DNA of 64,000 nucleotides from Lobosporangium transversale (GCF_002105155.1 NW_019028993.1:744001-808000); one strand, 5' to 3'; counted from the stretch's first letter, positions 53,351 through 62,975 are shown. Notes: generated by a model not told the origin, from the sequence alone. Translations and numbers: made by a program.

Positions 53351-56300
53351 ATGGATTTAAGTAGTAACAACAGTAATAAAAACTCTAGTTCTCCTAAATC
53401 CATGATTATGCCTTCTCGCTCCTCTCCCATATTTTCTCTATCCTCTCTCTTATCATTACCCTCTAAAAGCACCTTGCACCACACCACTTCCATTCCTCCG
53501 GATTCCCTAAATCACCTCTCCCCCGATTCCCATCCCGCGTCATCTGTCACTGAAATCAAATCATCTTCAAACCAAGACACAAATGAAAATTCACCTACCC
53601 CCTCTACTTCCCACGAACACCTTGCTAGTAAACCACCCCGTCGTCGTCGTCGTCATGCCACACACCTCCAATCCCTGTCCGCTGTCTACACCAATGCGAG
53701 ACGACTACTAACCTTCATTGGGGCCGTCAACGGACACCCTGCGCGAATCCTCATTGATGGTGGAGCAGAAGGAAATGTATTGAGTTCAAAATTTTGCAGA
53801 AAACATAACATTATCATAGACAACGCGAACCCTATCCCTATCATTCATCCGAATGGCACAGCAGTCATGTCCCCAGGAACCGCATCTGTTACCCTTGAAC
53901 GTGGTTCCTATGGTGAAAAGATTCAAAGTATCATCTACCCCTCGAAAAAATATGATCTCATCCTAGGGAAACCTTGGCTAACCGCAGTCAATCCCCAAAT
54001 CAACTGGCGCACTAACGATTTACACTTTGAACACGATGGTAAACACATACTATGGGAATGTCGAGGGCATACCTCCTCCTCCGCTCGTCAAAATTGCCTT
54101 TCTGCCATAAACTTTGCTGCATTAGCATTAGAACCCGAAACGACAACATTCTTGGCCCAAGTAAGAACCACTTCACCACCAACAAACCTAGACTCAACAC
54201 TACCCGAATCGATTCAACAAATTGTCCAAGTAGAATTTCCAGACCTCTTTCCTGACACACTACCGGACGGACTCCCTCAGGATCGTGGCGATAGCATGCG
54301 AATCGAGACTGAAAATAATACCGATCCACCTGTAAGACCAGTCATTCGCTTATCAATTGCTGAATTAGACGAACTAAAAACACAACTCACAGAACTACTG
54401 CGCAAAGGCTTCATCTCTCCAAGTACATCACCCTACGGAGCACCAGTTTTATTCGTTAAAAAGAAGGATGGCGGACTGAGGATGTGTGTAGACTACAGAG
54501 GATTAAACAAAATAACCCGTAAGAATCGCCATCCACTACCAAGAATCGACGAGCTAATAGATCGTTTCAGGACAGCACGATTTTTTACAAAGCTCGACTT
54601 ACTATCCGGATATCATCAAATGCGCGTTCATCCAGACGACCGACATAAAACGGCATTTCGAACACGCTACGGTCACTATGAGTTTAACGTCGTCCCTTTC
54701 GGACTCACCAACGCACCTGCCGCCTTTTCAGCCATGATGCGCAACGTGTTGGATCCTGTGCTGGATAAATGCACCGTAGTTTACCTAGATGATATACTGA
54801 TTTATTCTGATAACAAAGAGCAACATCTACAAGACATCAGAAACGTTCTTAGGCTCCTACGCAAGGCAGGCCTCTTTTGCAAGCTTTCCAAGTGTTCATT
54901 TATGCAAGAGGAGACAGAGTTCCTAGGCCATGTTATATCCAAAGATGGACTCAAAACAAACGGAGCACTGGTTAAGGCAGTTAGAGAATGGCCAACACCC
55001 ACAACACAGCGCCACGTCATGCAGTTCCTTGGATTAACAAACTTCTATCATCAATACATCGACCACTATGCTGATATCGCGCTTCCCCTTACTGATCTGT
55101 TAGGCTCAACTACAACATTCTACTGGAGCAAGCCTCACCAAGAGGCCTTTGAAAGACTGAAGCAGGCAGTCACCATGGCACCCGTACTCAGAATTTTTGA
55201 CCCTGCCCTAGCAACTTCCGTCGAAACTGATGCATCAGGTTTCGCCATTGGTGCAGTCTTGTTCCAAACAGATCACAAGGGCGAATCGCGCCCTGTTGCC
55301 TTTACATCACGAAAGTTGAGCTCTGCAGAACGAAACTACCCAACCCATGAGCAAGAATTACTAGCTGTCGTCCACGCCTTAAGAACATGGCGATACTATT
55401 TGGATGGATCTCATTTTATTGTCTATACTGACCATGCCACATTGCAGCATTTTCCAACCCAGCCAAACCTGACTCGGAGACAGGCCAGATGGATGGAACT
55501 CCTACAAGAATACGACTTCAACTTCAAGTACAAACCAGGCAAAGACAACATCGTCCCCGACGCTCTCTCAAGGAGGCCTGACCACAAGGCGCAGGATCCC
55601 GCCAGTGAGCAGATTAACTCCATAGAAATAAGTTTGGACCCAGGCTTACGGCAGCGCCTGATAAAGTGTTACCCATATGACCTTAAGTTAGGATCACTTT
55701 ACGAAAGCTGCCGCGAGGCAAGTCCCTCTGATCGTTATTTTGTTGCTGATGACCTATTGTGGATTAACATCGCTGGACAGACACGTTTATGTATCCCGAA
55801 TGATCCTAACATTCGCGCTCTCCTACTTCATGATGCACATGATTCTCCCATTGCTGGCCACCTCGGCTTCGAGAAAACATATGAAACCATGCGAAGGACT
55901 TTCTTTTGGCCACGAATGGCCCGAGACACCAAGACTTACATTGCATCATGCGAACAGTGCCAACGAAATAAACCACTGCTTCATCATCCTGCCGGATTAT
56001 TCAAACCTCTCGATATACCTCTTGAACGATGGGAAACTGTCACCATGGACTTCATTGGCCCTTTACCCAAGACGAACCGAGGGTTCAATGCCATAACTGT
56101 ATTCGTAGACAAGTTATCCAAACAAGTCCACTTCTGCCCTAGCCATACAACGGACACTGCTTCAGATATCGCGCGACTCTTCTTCAATAATGTCTTCCGA
56201 CTCCATGGCATGCCACGAGCTATTGTATCGGACAGAGACTCAAGATTCACGGGACACTTCTGGACCACATTGATGAAGCTCATGGGAACTAAACTCCATA

Positions 56301-57103
56301 TGTCTACAGCATTCCATCCTCAGACAGACGGACAGACGGAGCGAGCCAACAGGACCCTGGAGGAAATGCTACGATCTTATGTCTCGTACAAACAGAATGA
56401 CTGGGACTTGCTCTTACCAATGATGGAATTTGCATACAACAACTCCGTCAACCCCTCCACAGGGTTTTCCCCCTTTTTCCTAAACCACGGTCATCATCCC
56501 ATTGTCCCATCATCCCTCTTGAAACCACCAACAACAGATGTACCGGCTATCTCTACCTTCATTTCCACTCAAGCCTCTGCGTTGGCGCAAGCACAAGACG
56601 CAATAGCGACAGCTCAGGACATCCAAAAACGCCAAGCAGATAAAGCACGATCACCCGCCAGGTTCACTGTAGGCGATAGTGTCTTACTGAGTACGGAGCA
56701 TATCACTGTCGCAGCTCACGCAAACCGACCCTCCAAAAAGTTAGAACCAAAATTCATTGGACCATTCAAAATCATAGAGAAGATCAACGACAACGCGTAC
56801 AAGCTCGAGCTACCTCCGAACATGAAACAACACCCTGTCTTCAATACAGATTTATTACGACATTATCACGAATCCCCGGAGAATTTCGGCGAACGAGCAC
56901 CTGCCAGACCCCCACCAGATTTAGTCGATGGCGAAGAAGAATATGAAGTGGAAAAGATTCTGGATTACAAACTATTTGGCAGAACCCCCAAGTGGCTCGT
57001 GAAATGGAAGGGATATCCTGACGAAGAAGCAACATGGGAACGGAGATCCTCACTAGTTAATGCAAAAGAAGCACTGGAGGAATTTCAAAAAATGCAACAG
57101 TAA
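53351..57103 (+). CDS. C1 pol polyprotein with chromodomain
   Basis: 1250 aa from ATG 53351; the same frame is open back past the gag stop to at least 53270. Ser/Pro-rich start, protease (RILIDGGAEGNVLS, about 130), reverse transcriptase (GLRMCVDYRGLNKITRKNRH; active site VVYLDDILIYS at about 477), RNase H (SVETDASGFAIGAVL), integrase (GHLGFEKTY...CEQCQRNK zinc finger; [28 protein letters not shown]), GPF module (KKLEPKFIGPFKI) and a C-terminal chromodomain (EYEVEKILDYKLFGRTPKWLVKWKGYPDEEATWE). The chromodomain would direct integration to modified chromatin. Confidence 0.95.
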   Translation: MDLSSNNSNKNSSSPKSMIMPSRSSPIFSLSSLLSLPSKSTLHHTTSIPPDSLNHLSPDSHPASSVTEIKSSSNQDTNENSPTPSTSHEHLASKPPRRRRRHATHLQSLSAVYTNARRLLTFIGAVNGHPARILIDGGAEGNVLSSKFCRKHNIIIDNANPIPIIHPNGTAVMSPGTASVTLERGSYGEKIQSIIYPSKKYDLILGKPWLTAVNPQINWRTNDLHFEHDGKHILWECRGHTSSSARQNCLSAINFAALALEPETTTFLAQVRTTSPPTNLDSTLPESIQQIVQVEFPDLFPDTLPDGLPQDRGDSMRIETENNTDPPVRPVIRLSIAELDELKTQLTELLRKGFISPSTSPYGAPVLFVKKKDGGLRMCVDYRGLNKITRKNRHPLPRIDELIDRFRTARFFTKLDLLSGYHQMRVHPDDRHKTAFRTRYGHYEFNVVPFGLTNAPAAFSAMMRNVLDPVLDKCTVVYLDDILIYSDNKEQHLQDIRNVLRLLRKAGLFCKLSKCSFMQEETEFLGHVISKDGLKTNGALVKAVREWPTPTTQRHVMQFLGLTNFYHQYIDHYADIALPLTDLLGSTTTFYWSKPHQEAFERLKQAVTMAPVLRIFDPALATSVETDASGFAIGAVLFQTDHKGESRPVAFTSRKLSSAERNYPTHEQELLAVVHALRTWRYYLDGSHFIVYTDHATLQHFPTQPNLTRRQARWMELLQEYDFNFKYKPGKDNIVPDALSRRPDHKAQDPASEQINSIEISLDPGLRQRLIKCYPYDLKLGSLYESCREASPSDRYFVADDLLWINIAGQTRLCIPNDPNIRALLLHDAHDSPIAGHLGFEKTYETMRRTFFWPRMARDTKTYIASCEQCQRNKPLLHHPAGLFKPLDIPLERWETVTMDFIGPLPKTNRGFNAITVFVDKLSKQVHFCPSHTTDTASDIARLFFNNVFRLHGMPRAIVSDRDSRFTGHFWTTLMKLMGTKLHMSTAFHPQTDGQTERANRTLEEMLRSYVSYKQNDWDLLLPMMEFAYNNSVNPSTGFSPFFLNHGHHPIVPSSLLKPPTTDVPAISTFISTQASALAQAQDAIATAQDIQKRQADKARSPARFTVGDSVLLSTEHITVAAHANRPSKKLEPKFIGPFKIIEKINDNAYKLELPPNMKQHPVFNTDLLRHYHESPENFGERAPARPPPDLVDGEEEYEVEKILDYKLFGRTPKWLVKWKGYPDEEATWERRSSLVNAKEALEEFQKMQQ

Positions 57104-57183
57104 CACCAAAATTATTTTTCTCTGTTTCTTTTTTCTTTATTTTTCTTCTTTTTTTTTCTCTTCTCTCTTCCTTTCTTCTTTTA

Positions 57184-57831
57184 CTATCTCCTTTCCTCTC
57201 TTCCTCTCTTCCTTTTACCTCCCTTCTCTGCCCACTCCAGCATGGTAACAACCGCCATTTCCTCCATCAATCGACGACGTTCCCGTGCTCGCTCTTCTAC
57301 ACTCACATCCTGGGTCTGCAATGCACGAAACTCAAACGCTATCAGCGAAGAACACTCTCTTATCATCGACAGTCTCGGTCCCTCATGACGACTCCTCTTC
57401 CGTCGCCTCTCCGGCTCCTCAGGACCATCCTCTCCATCAACAGCTTCCCACTGTGCATTGTCACTCGTCGAACTTACAGAAGCCAAACGGACCCCAGCCC
57501 CCTCCACTCCCGACGTCGCTGAAGTACTCGACTCCACATGATCTCTGGCTTCCCTCACAGTTGGCGAATCGCCCACCTCAGGATACTCCTCCTTCGGTAG
57601 CATCCGCCCCAAGATTACAGGTGAAAGACGTGGAGACAATTCCAACCTCGTATCTAGCTCTTCCTCCTGAGGCACAGAATAAGGCTGTGTGGCGTCAGGG
57701 TCATCTGAAGAACCCTGGGAGCTTGGTACCGCCGACCGCTGTGTCAATACAACTTCAGAAAACACGCCACCAGAAGGAGCACGACCTTTACGCGGTGGCA
57801 TTGGATGAGAAGCCTTGCGTGAAGACATCAT
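57184..57831 (-). CDS. Antisense ORF between C1 pol and 3' LTR
   Basis: 215 aa from ATG 57831, opposite to pol. Features: basic N terminus (SSRKASHPMPPRKGRAPSGG), an acidic Ser/Thr-rich centre, a bipartite-like basic cluster (EERRRKRSRHEGPR), then a predicted helical segment (EERARERRRLMEEMAVVTMLEWAEKG) and a basic end. An overlapping + strand ORF (57285-57860) is low in structure and looks like its shadow, though the reverse cannot be excluded. No known domain recognised. It occupies sequence the retroelement does not need for gag or pol. Confidence 0.5.
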   Translation of the reverse strand: MMSSRKASHPMPPRKGRAPSGGVFSEVVLTQRSAVPSSQGSSDDPDATQPYSVPQEEELDTRLELSPRLSPVILGRMLPKEEYPEVGDSPTVREARDHVESSTSATSGVEGAGVRLASVSSTSDNAQWEAVDGEDGPEEPERRRKRSRHEGPRLSMIRECSSLIAFEFRALQTQDVSVEERARERRRLMEEMAVVTMLEWAEKGGKRKRGREERR

Positions 57832-58110
57832 GGAGACTTTTTTCCTTTTTTTTGAAATAAGCAAAGAGGAATGAGGAAAGAATGCAACACGAACTCACCA
57901 ACTCCATCGCCACTCATTCACCCATCCTCATCCACATGATCTGCATGAACCGCATGACCAGTAATTTTAACCAATCAGACATCACCACATCAATTTTTTT
58001 TTTATTTTATTTATTATTTTATTTATTTCTCCTCTCTTCTCTTCGTTTTCTTTATTTCCATCAATTTTTTTTTCTCTTTTCTTCTTCGATTTATGATCTC
58101 CTTCATTTTT

Positions 58111-58121
58111 GACGGGAAGGA
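58111..58121 (+). other. C1 polypurine tract
   Basis: GACGGGAAGGA lies immediately before the 3' LTR. Confidence 0.8.
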
Positions 58122-58334
58122 TGCAAACGTGTTATACAATACTGACTCAAACCTTTGAGGAGGGCTCAACTATCACGCGCACCCCAGGCGCCAAGACGCC
58201 AAGCCCAAGTGCCAAGACACCAAGCCCCAACCCTATCAATTATCAGTATAAATAGTCCACTACGTTATAGCCAAATAAAGTATCCTTTGACCTTCGATTC
58301 CACCTAAGATCACCTTTGATTGTTACTATTTACA
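58122..58334 (+). repeat. C1 3' LTR, 213 bp
   Basis: Same length and, by eye, the same sequence as the 5' LTR. Followed by the AGCGG duplication. Confidence 0.95.
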
Positions 58335-59871
58335 AGCGGAGACTTGTGAATACGCGCATTATCCATTAGGAAAGTATATCCATGCATCTCTTTAGCCTCC
58401 AATATCTCAAGGACTTCACAAATGAAGTCCCTAAAATAGGCGCCCGTTGTTGAGCAACCAACTATACCGTCCTCGGACACCTGCGGAGGTCGTGCTGCAT
58501 TCCTACCACGGCCACGGCCCCCACGACCACGACCATGGCCACGACCACTGTTATCCGGAGCCTCAACTTGATCCTCTTCCCCCACCAATTCTTCATCATC
58601 AAGATCCACTGTAGTTACTGACATACAGATAATCCCAGTCGATGAAATTGCACCTACAACGCTGATATTCCTACCACGCGCGGTAGGACGCACAACGTTG
58701 ACAGGTTTTCCCTTTCGGGACCATCCGTACTCTCGAATCAAATGCAGGTTAAACCCTGCCTCATCAATGAAAATGGTCTTCTTCTCGAAGTCTTGGTGGT
58801 CCACAGGGTTCTGCATCTTCTCGGCAAATTTCTCTCTCGCTGTGAGCACGGCGGGGTCATTTCGTTTATCTGAGACCTTTCTGATGCGCTTGAGTGTATA
58901 CTCACACATATTTGTGACATAGTTGTAGACCGTAGAAAGAGACACTTGGACTTCAGGGAAACTGTCGTGGAGAGCCTTGTGGACTTCCATGAGCGTCGAA
59001 AGAGGCTTTTCGTCCAAGAAATCCTCTATGTACTTGTAGTGCTCTGTTGTCAGCTTTGGAACCACTCGGGGCTTCTTGGAAGGGAGCTTGCCTGTTTCCC
59101 TGTAATGCTTGATATACCTATAAGAAAATTCCAAATGAGCATAGCTAGCAATAATATTCCGAGGTGTTGTTTAGCAGTGCTCCTATTCGGTTTAAAATTT
59201 TGTCAATTGATACATTATTTATTTTTTAATCTGAAACATCATAATTGACAAAATTTAAACCGAATAGGAGCACTGTTGTTTAGTACAAATTGCCATCAAA
59301 CTTGATTATTACCTCCAAGCGGTCCTTGGATTCAGGTGCACCGCTCTAGCCGCTTCGGCTACTGTACACATGTGATTGGTCCAGTAGTCGATCAGCCTTT
59401 GGGAGGCCTCTTCCGGGACTTTAGAATACTCGGTAGGCCTGCTGCGTTTCCTTTTACGGCACATGTCTCTCAGACTTGGCTCCTCAAATTCGAGGGCAGA
59501 GTCATATTCAACCTGGTCAAAAGGAGCCCTAGGTGATTGGTTGAGCTCTCTTTCTAGTTCATCCTCGTCAAATTGGTGCTGGGAATAGATACAGGTCATC
59601 TTAGGTCCTTTCCCTTTGTTATTGTTTCTGTCAATAGGCTCGCTAGCGACAGATGAACCAATGACAGGGATTTCGGGAGCAGGCGCATCCACGGCAGGTG
59701 TACCAAAGTCAAGCTCGTGGCCAGTATATGTGGGAGGTGTCCAAGGATTGTATGGGTCTACCTCATCGTCGCTCTCTTCCTCTGCTATCAATCGACGAGT
59801 TCGAGTACGAGACTGTGATGAGGAACCTAGATGAACGAACGAAATGCCGCCATCATAAGCATGACGATATA
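58335..59871 (-). pseudogene. IS630-like transposase, central part (two exons)
   Basis: Exon 59871-59313 carries an acidic region (EEESDDEVDPYNPWTPP), a basic nuclear-signal-like patch (CRKRKRSRP) and a helix-turn-helix (TVAEAARAVHLNPRTAW). Intron 59312-59118 contains a MITE. Exon 59117-58335 carries a second helical DNA-binding part and the DDE core (TIFIDEAGFNLHLIREYGWS; YTFLMDNARIHKS). A long insert between the two Asp residues is acidic, then Gly/Arg-rich (GRGHGRGRGGRGRGRN). The left end is cut by the chromovirus and the right end by Tc1. Confidence 0.85.
59175..59275. mobile_element. hAT-type MITE, 101 bp, inside an intron
   Basis: Ends CAGTGCTCCTATTCGGTTTA and its complement. Perfect 8-bp duplication TTGTTTAG at 59167-59174 and 59276-59283. 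It lies wholly within the transposase intron, so splicing could be unaffected. Very similar to 35577-35674 in opposite internal orientation. Confidence 0.92.
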
Positions 59872-61475
59872 CAGTGGTCATCAAAAGTCATTCAATGAAT
59901 TAGGAATTTCGACATTCTCATTCCTTTCTCCAATTTGATCTTGCTTGTCGCTAATGAAACTTACGTAGCGAGTTTGACCATCGACAACGTCACTCCTACT
60001 ACAATGTCAATGAGCTCCTGTTGCTAATTGAAAATTTAGATGAATGCCAATTATTGGCATCTCATTGAATGACATTTGAAGAAAATCAGCAGCTTTGCTT
60101 TATTTGTTTTTTTTTTCTGTTCTTCAGCAATGTGTACGAGATCCTTTCATGCGATGTAGCTCCTCTACCCTTCGTGGCATACTTTCATATAGCTCATCAA
60201 GGAAGTCAGGTGGAATAGATGTCCAGATATCCTGTAGTCTTTCCCATAGTTCATCCAGATCCTTTGGTACCTTCTCATATCCCTTGAGCCGATGATCCAT
60301 GTAGGCCCATACATTCTCGATAGGGTTGAGGTCAGGAGAATTTGGAGGCCACTCCAAAGTGGTAATGTGTGACTTAATTAAGAACTCTTTAACCATCCTA
60401 CTCGTATGAACACTTGCATTGTCCTGCTGAAAAATTAACTTTTCAGGGTCCTGGCCATGCCACTTCCATGAGCCGAGGACATAATCTTGTAGAACATCAA
60501 CATATAAAGAGGAATCAACTGTGACAGGGATCCTGCAACCATCGCCTACACCATGATAAGTGATACAGCCCCACCACATAAGTTTGTTATGTGCTCCCCT
60601 TGATCTCTCTCTAACATCTCGATCTTCTAAAGTCCTGTGGCCGGGTCGCCTATATTGTGTTCTTCCTCCTAAGGACCCTAGCCTTTCAAAAAGCTTTTCG
60701 TCCGAGAACATCACTCGCTTCCAGTCATCAACAGTCCAGTCAAGGTGGTTGAGGGCAAAATTCTTCCTTTTCGCAATCTGCATTTTTGTCAGCCTAGGCT
60801 TGAATGGGCGGACATAGTTTTTCAAACCCTCTGATTTTACATAGCGTCGGGCAGTCTCTACACTGACATGCACTCCATGGCTCGATCTGATGTATTCTTG
60901 AACTGCCAGAATGGATCTAAGTTTCCCCGTATCAACCTCGCGTGCAATAACCCTCTTGGTAGCAGGGGAAACCAATGAGGGTCTGCCCATTCTGGGTTTA
61001 GGAATATTGTCCTTGACGTCACTCCTGATCCTTATTGCCGATGAAATAGAGATACCAAGTTGCCTTGCCACTTCGCTTGTAGACTTCCCTTGTCGAAGTA
61101 AGGCCTGAGCATTTTGTACCTTTTCCATAGAAAGCGTCCTCATAATAAATACTAAGCGATGTGGAATGTTAATTGTAAGTAGAGGTGTATGAAGATATAG
61201 CTGAAGGTAATCTTGGTAGAAAAAAGAGAAGTGAAAAAGTTTTTTTTGCAATCAACATTGAAATTCAGCAGAAGTCATTCAATAGGCAGGTCAAATTGAA
61301 ATTGGTCTTATTTCACAATGAAGTCATAATTAGGAATGAGACATCAAAGTAATCATGAGGTGTGGGGAACAAATGCACTACCCCAAATATACTAGCCACA
61401 TGCTAGATGAGAATGAAGAAAAGGAATGAGAATGTTAAAAATTCAAAATCATTGAATGACTTTTGATGACCACTG
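59872..61475 (-). mobile_element. Tc1/mariner family-1 element, complete, 1604 bp
   Basis: Inverted ends start CAGTGGTCATCAAAAGTCAT and stay similar for about 60 bp. TA flanks both ends (59870-59871 and 61476-61477). It interrupts the IS630-like transposase in its first exon; removing it with one TA keeps the frame. Confidence 0.95.
60124..61143 (-). CDS. Tc1 family-1 transposase
   Basis: 339 aa from ATG 61143, typical Tc1 length. Paired-like helix-turn-helix (EVARQLGISISSAIRIRSDV; second domain AVQEYIRSSHGVHVSVETARRY). Catalytic residues in VMFSDEKLF, IFQQDNASVHTS and NSPDLNPIENVWAYMDHRL (D34E), with GRPSL between DNA-binding and catalytic parts. Fully open, so potentially active. An upstream extension to 61251 is hydrophobic leader and unlikely to be coding. 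Confidence 0.93.
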   Translation of the reverse strand: MRTLSMEKVQNAQALLRQGKSTSEVARQLGISISSAIRIRSDVKDNIPKPRMGRPSLVSPATKRVIAREVDTGKLRSILAVQEYIRSSHGVHVSVETARRYVKSEGLKNYVRPFKPRLTKMQIAKRKNFALNHLDWTVDDWKRVMFSDEKLFERLGSLGGRTQYRRPGHRTLEDRDVRERSRGAHNKLMWWGCITYHGVGDGCRIPVTVDSSLYVDVLQDYVLGSWKWHGQDPEKLIFQQDNASVHTSRMVKEFLIKSHITTLEWPPNSPDLNPIENVWAYMDHRLKGYEKVPKDLDELWERLQDIWTSIPPDFLDELYESMPRRVEELHRMKGSRTHC

Positions 61476-61477
61476 TA

Positions 61478-61792
61478 GATTTTGAAGATGGGGCCTGGAA
61501 GAGCTACTGTTATACCCCGAGTCCTGTGCGCGCGGCTGAGGGGTGGCAATATCGCTATCTTTTCCTTCGGTTTTGATCTCACTAGCCTATTGTATATCGC
61601 GGAACGCAGAACAAATGTTAATAACCAAGAAGATGAAATATTTTTAGGGTTTGAAACTGACAAGATCACACATACACTAGAGCTATCATCCCAGTTCAAG
61701 ACGGCTTTCTGAGCCTCGAGGTCAACGTAGAACTCTTCGTCATCGGTGTCAACCAAGTTGATAATTTCAGGTTGGTTCTTGCTAGATGCCAT
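61478..61792 (-). pseudogene. IS630-like transposase, N-terminal part
   Basis: From ATG 61792 the protein starts ASSKNQPEIINLVDTDDEEF, a hydrophobic core followed by acids as in SUMO-interacting motifs. A donor (GTATGTGTG at about 61670) and acceptor (ATAACAG at about 61509) could remove an intron in frame. The last bases join in frame to 59871 once the Tc1 insertion is removed. It precedes the acidic region of the central part. Confidence 0.68.
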
Positions 61793-62476
61793 AGTGAATG
61801 TGGTTTTGGTGATTTGGAGTGTTGAGGTGAACTTGATTGAAAAATCTAAGCGGTGGTAACTTTGGTTTTTTTTTTCTTTGAACCCCACTTCCTTTTATAC
61901 ATGGGTCCCTCAATGCAAGGAAACTACCATTGCCTTCTGGTATTGTGCCAACGCGCCAACGCGCCATGCTCTTTACAACGCGTTTTTTCTTTTTTTTTTT
62001 TTTTTGAATTCCAAGAAAAAAATTCAACGCGGTGGATAATTTTCAGGACGCGCCGATAAAATCACAAGGTTCCATGGTTGTTTCCGCATGACCTTCTGGA
62101 ATGTTTGAACTGCATGGTTGGACAAAATTTGTAAACACTCGGATAAATTTCTCCACCCTTTTCGGCTAACTTTTTAACTTAACTTTGGACAACTTTTTTA
62201 TTCATTGGAGAAATGTAAAATAAACATAGAGAAACTTTATTTTTACTTAGCGAAAACAATTAAAAACGCTGTAGTGTATAACGAGACAAGAATGAGGATT
62301 TTCATTTTCATAATAGAAAAGAGTATTTATAACTCTTTTCTATTATTGTATGTCACGGGGATTAATATTAATGTAAATTAGCTATATAGTAAAAGGTTTT
62401 AGGTGATTATGGCGCACCTAGTATCATGAAAGAAGATTTAATATCACTTTCTATGGGTTTTGTGCGGGTCAGTTTT

Positions 62477-62605
62477 TGTGTTAGTATCACTTGCATCTTT
62501 ATTTATGAATGCCGATGCTTGTGTTAGTATCACTTGCACATTTATTTATGAATGTCAACTCTTTTGTTAGTATCACCTGCATCTTTGTTTATGAATGTCT
62601 ACAGT
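62477..62605 (+). repeat. 43-bp direct repeat, three copies
   Basis: Copies start at 62477, 62520 and 62563, each with TTAGTATCAC near the start and TTTATGAATG near the end. Differences between copies are few. Confidence 0.85.
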
Positions 62606-62611
62606 CCTGAT

Positions 62612-62761
62612 GATAGGTGTGCATAGGACACTCCAAGCTGTCAATGCTGCGCATGGTTGGAATACCATTTATTGATACAAAGTTATGGCTTGTAAAAGAA
62701 TAAAGATCAGTGGTCCCCCAAATGGGCACCACCGAAAGGGAATGAGTGAGCTAATAGAGGG

Positions 62762-62794
<33 letters not shown>

Positions 62795-62975
62795 ACTTAG
62801 TTTGTCAAATGAGACAGGCCAATGTCACACTGCATAACTACCACGTAGAAGAAGACGGAAGCTTTATTAATGTAAAGTATGAATACTGTATACATACACA
62901 GCCCCTAGGAACGAGAAAAGGATTGAGCAATGGAGTGAATTATTCGTTCAGTTTGCATGTTAGTGTTTAATTGTG
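62612..62975 (+). mobile_element. Deleted Tc1 family-3 copy
   Basis: Matches the 3' end of the family-3 transposase gene (CCAAGCTGTCAATG..., ATGGTTGGAATACCATTTATTGAT) and then the terminal arm (AAATGAGACAGGCCAATGTCA... to GAATTATTCGTTCAGTTTGCATG), with an A run between. Most of the gene is missing. Confidence 0.78.

Larger units (their letters stand above)
51951..58334 (+). mobile_element. Intact Ty3/gypsy chromovirus (element C1), 6384 bp
   Basis: LTRs of 213 bp at 51951-52163 and 58122-58334 appear identical by eye. The AGCGG duplication flanks the element (51946-51950, 58335-58339). PBS, gag, pol with chromodomain and a polypurine tract are all present with open frames. It is inserted in the IS630-like transposase. 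Confidence 0.96.
51388..62271 (-). mobile_element. IS630/Tc1-like element, 2.8 kb, expanded to 10.9 kb by three nested insertions
   Basis: Outer ends CAGTGTTTTTAATTGTTTTC (51388) and, inverted, CAGCGTTTTTAATTGTTTTC (62271) match over 22 bp with one difference. The right end is followed by TA. A DDE transposase gene on the minus strand runs the whole length, interrupted by the chromovirus (51951-58334), MITE (59175-59275) and Tc1 family-1 (59872-61475). Subtracting the inserts and their duplications leaves about 2780 bp. The left TA is not seen. Confidence 0.72.

Noticed and set aside
57285-57860. 191-codon + strand ORF downstream of chromovirus pol
   Set aside because: Composition looks like the shadow of the minus-strand ORF; kept only as an alternative in that entry.
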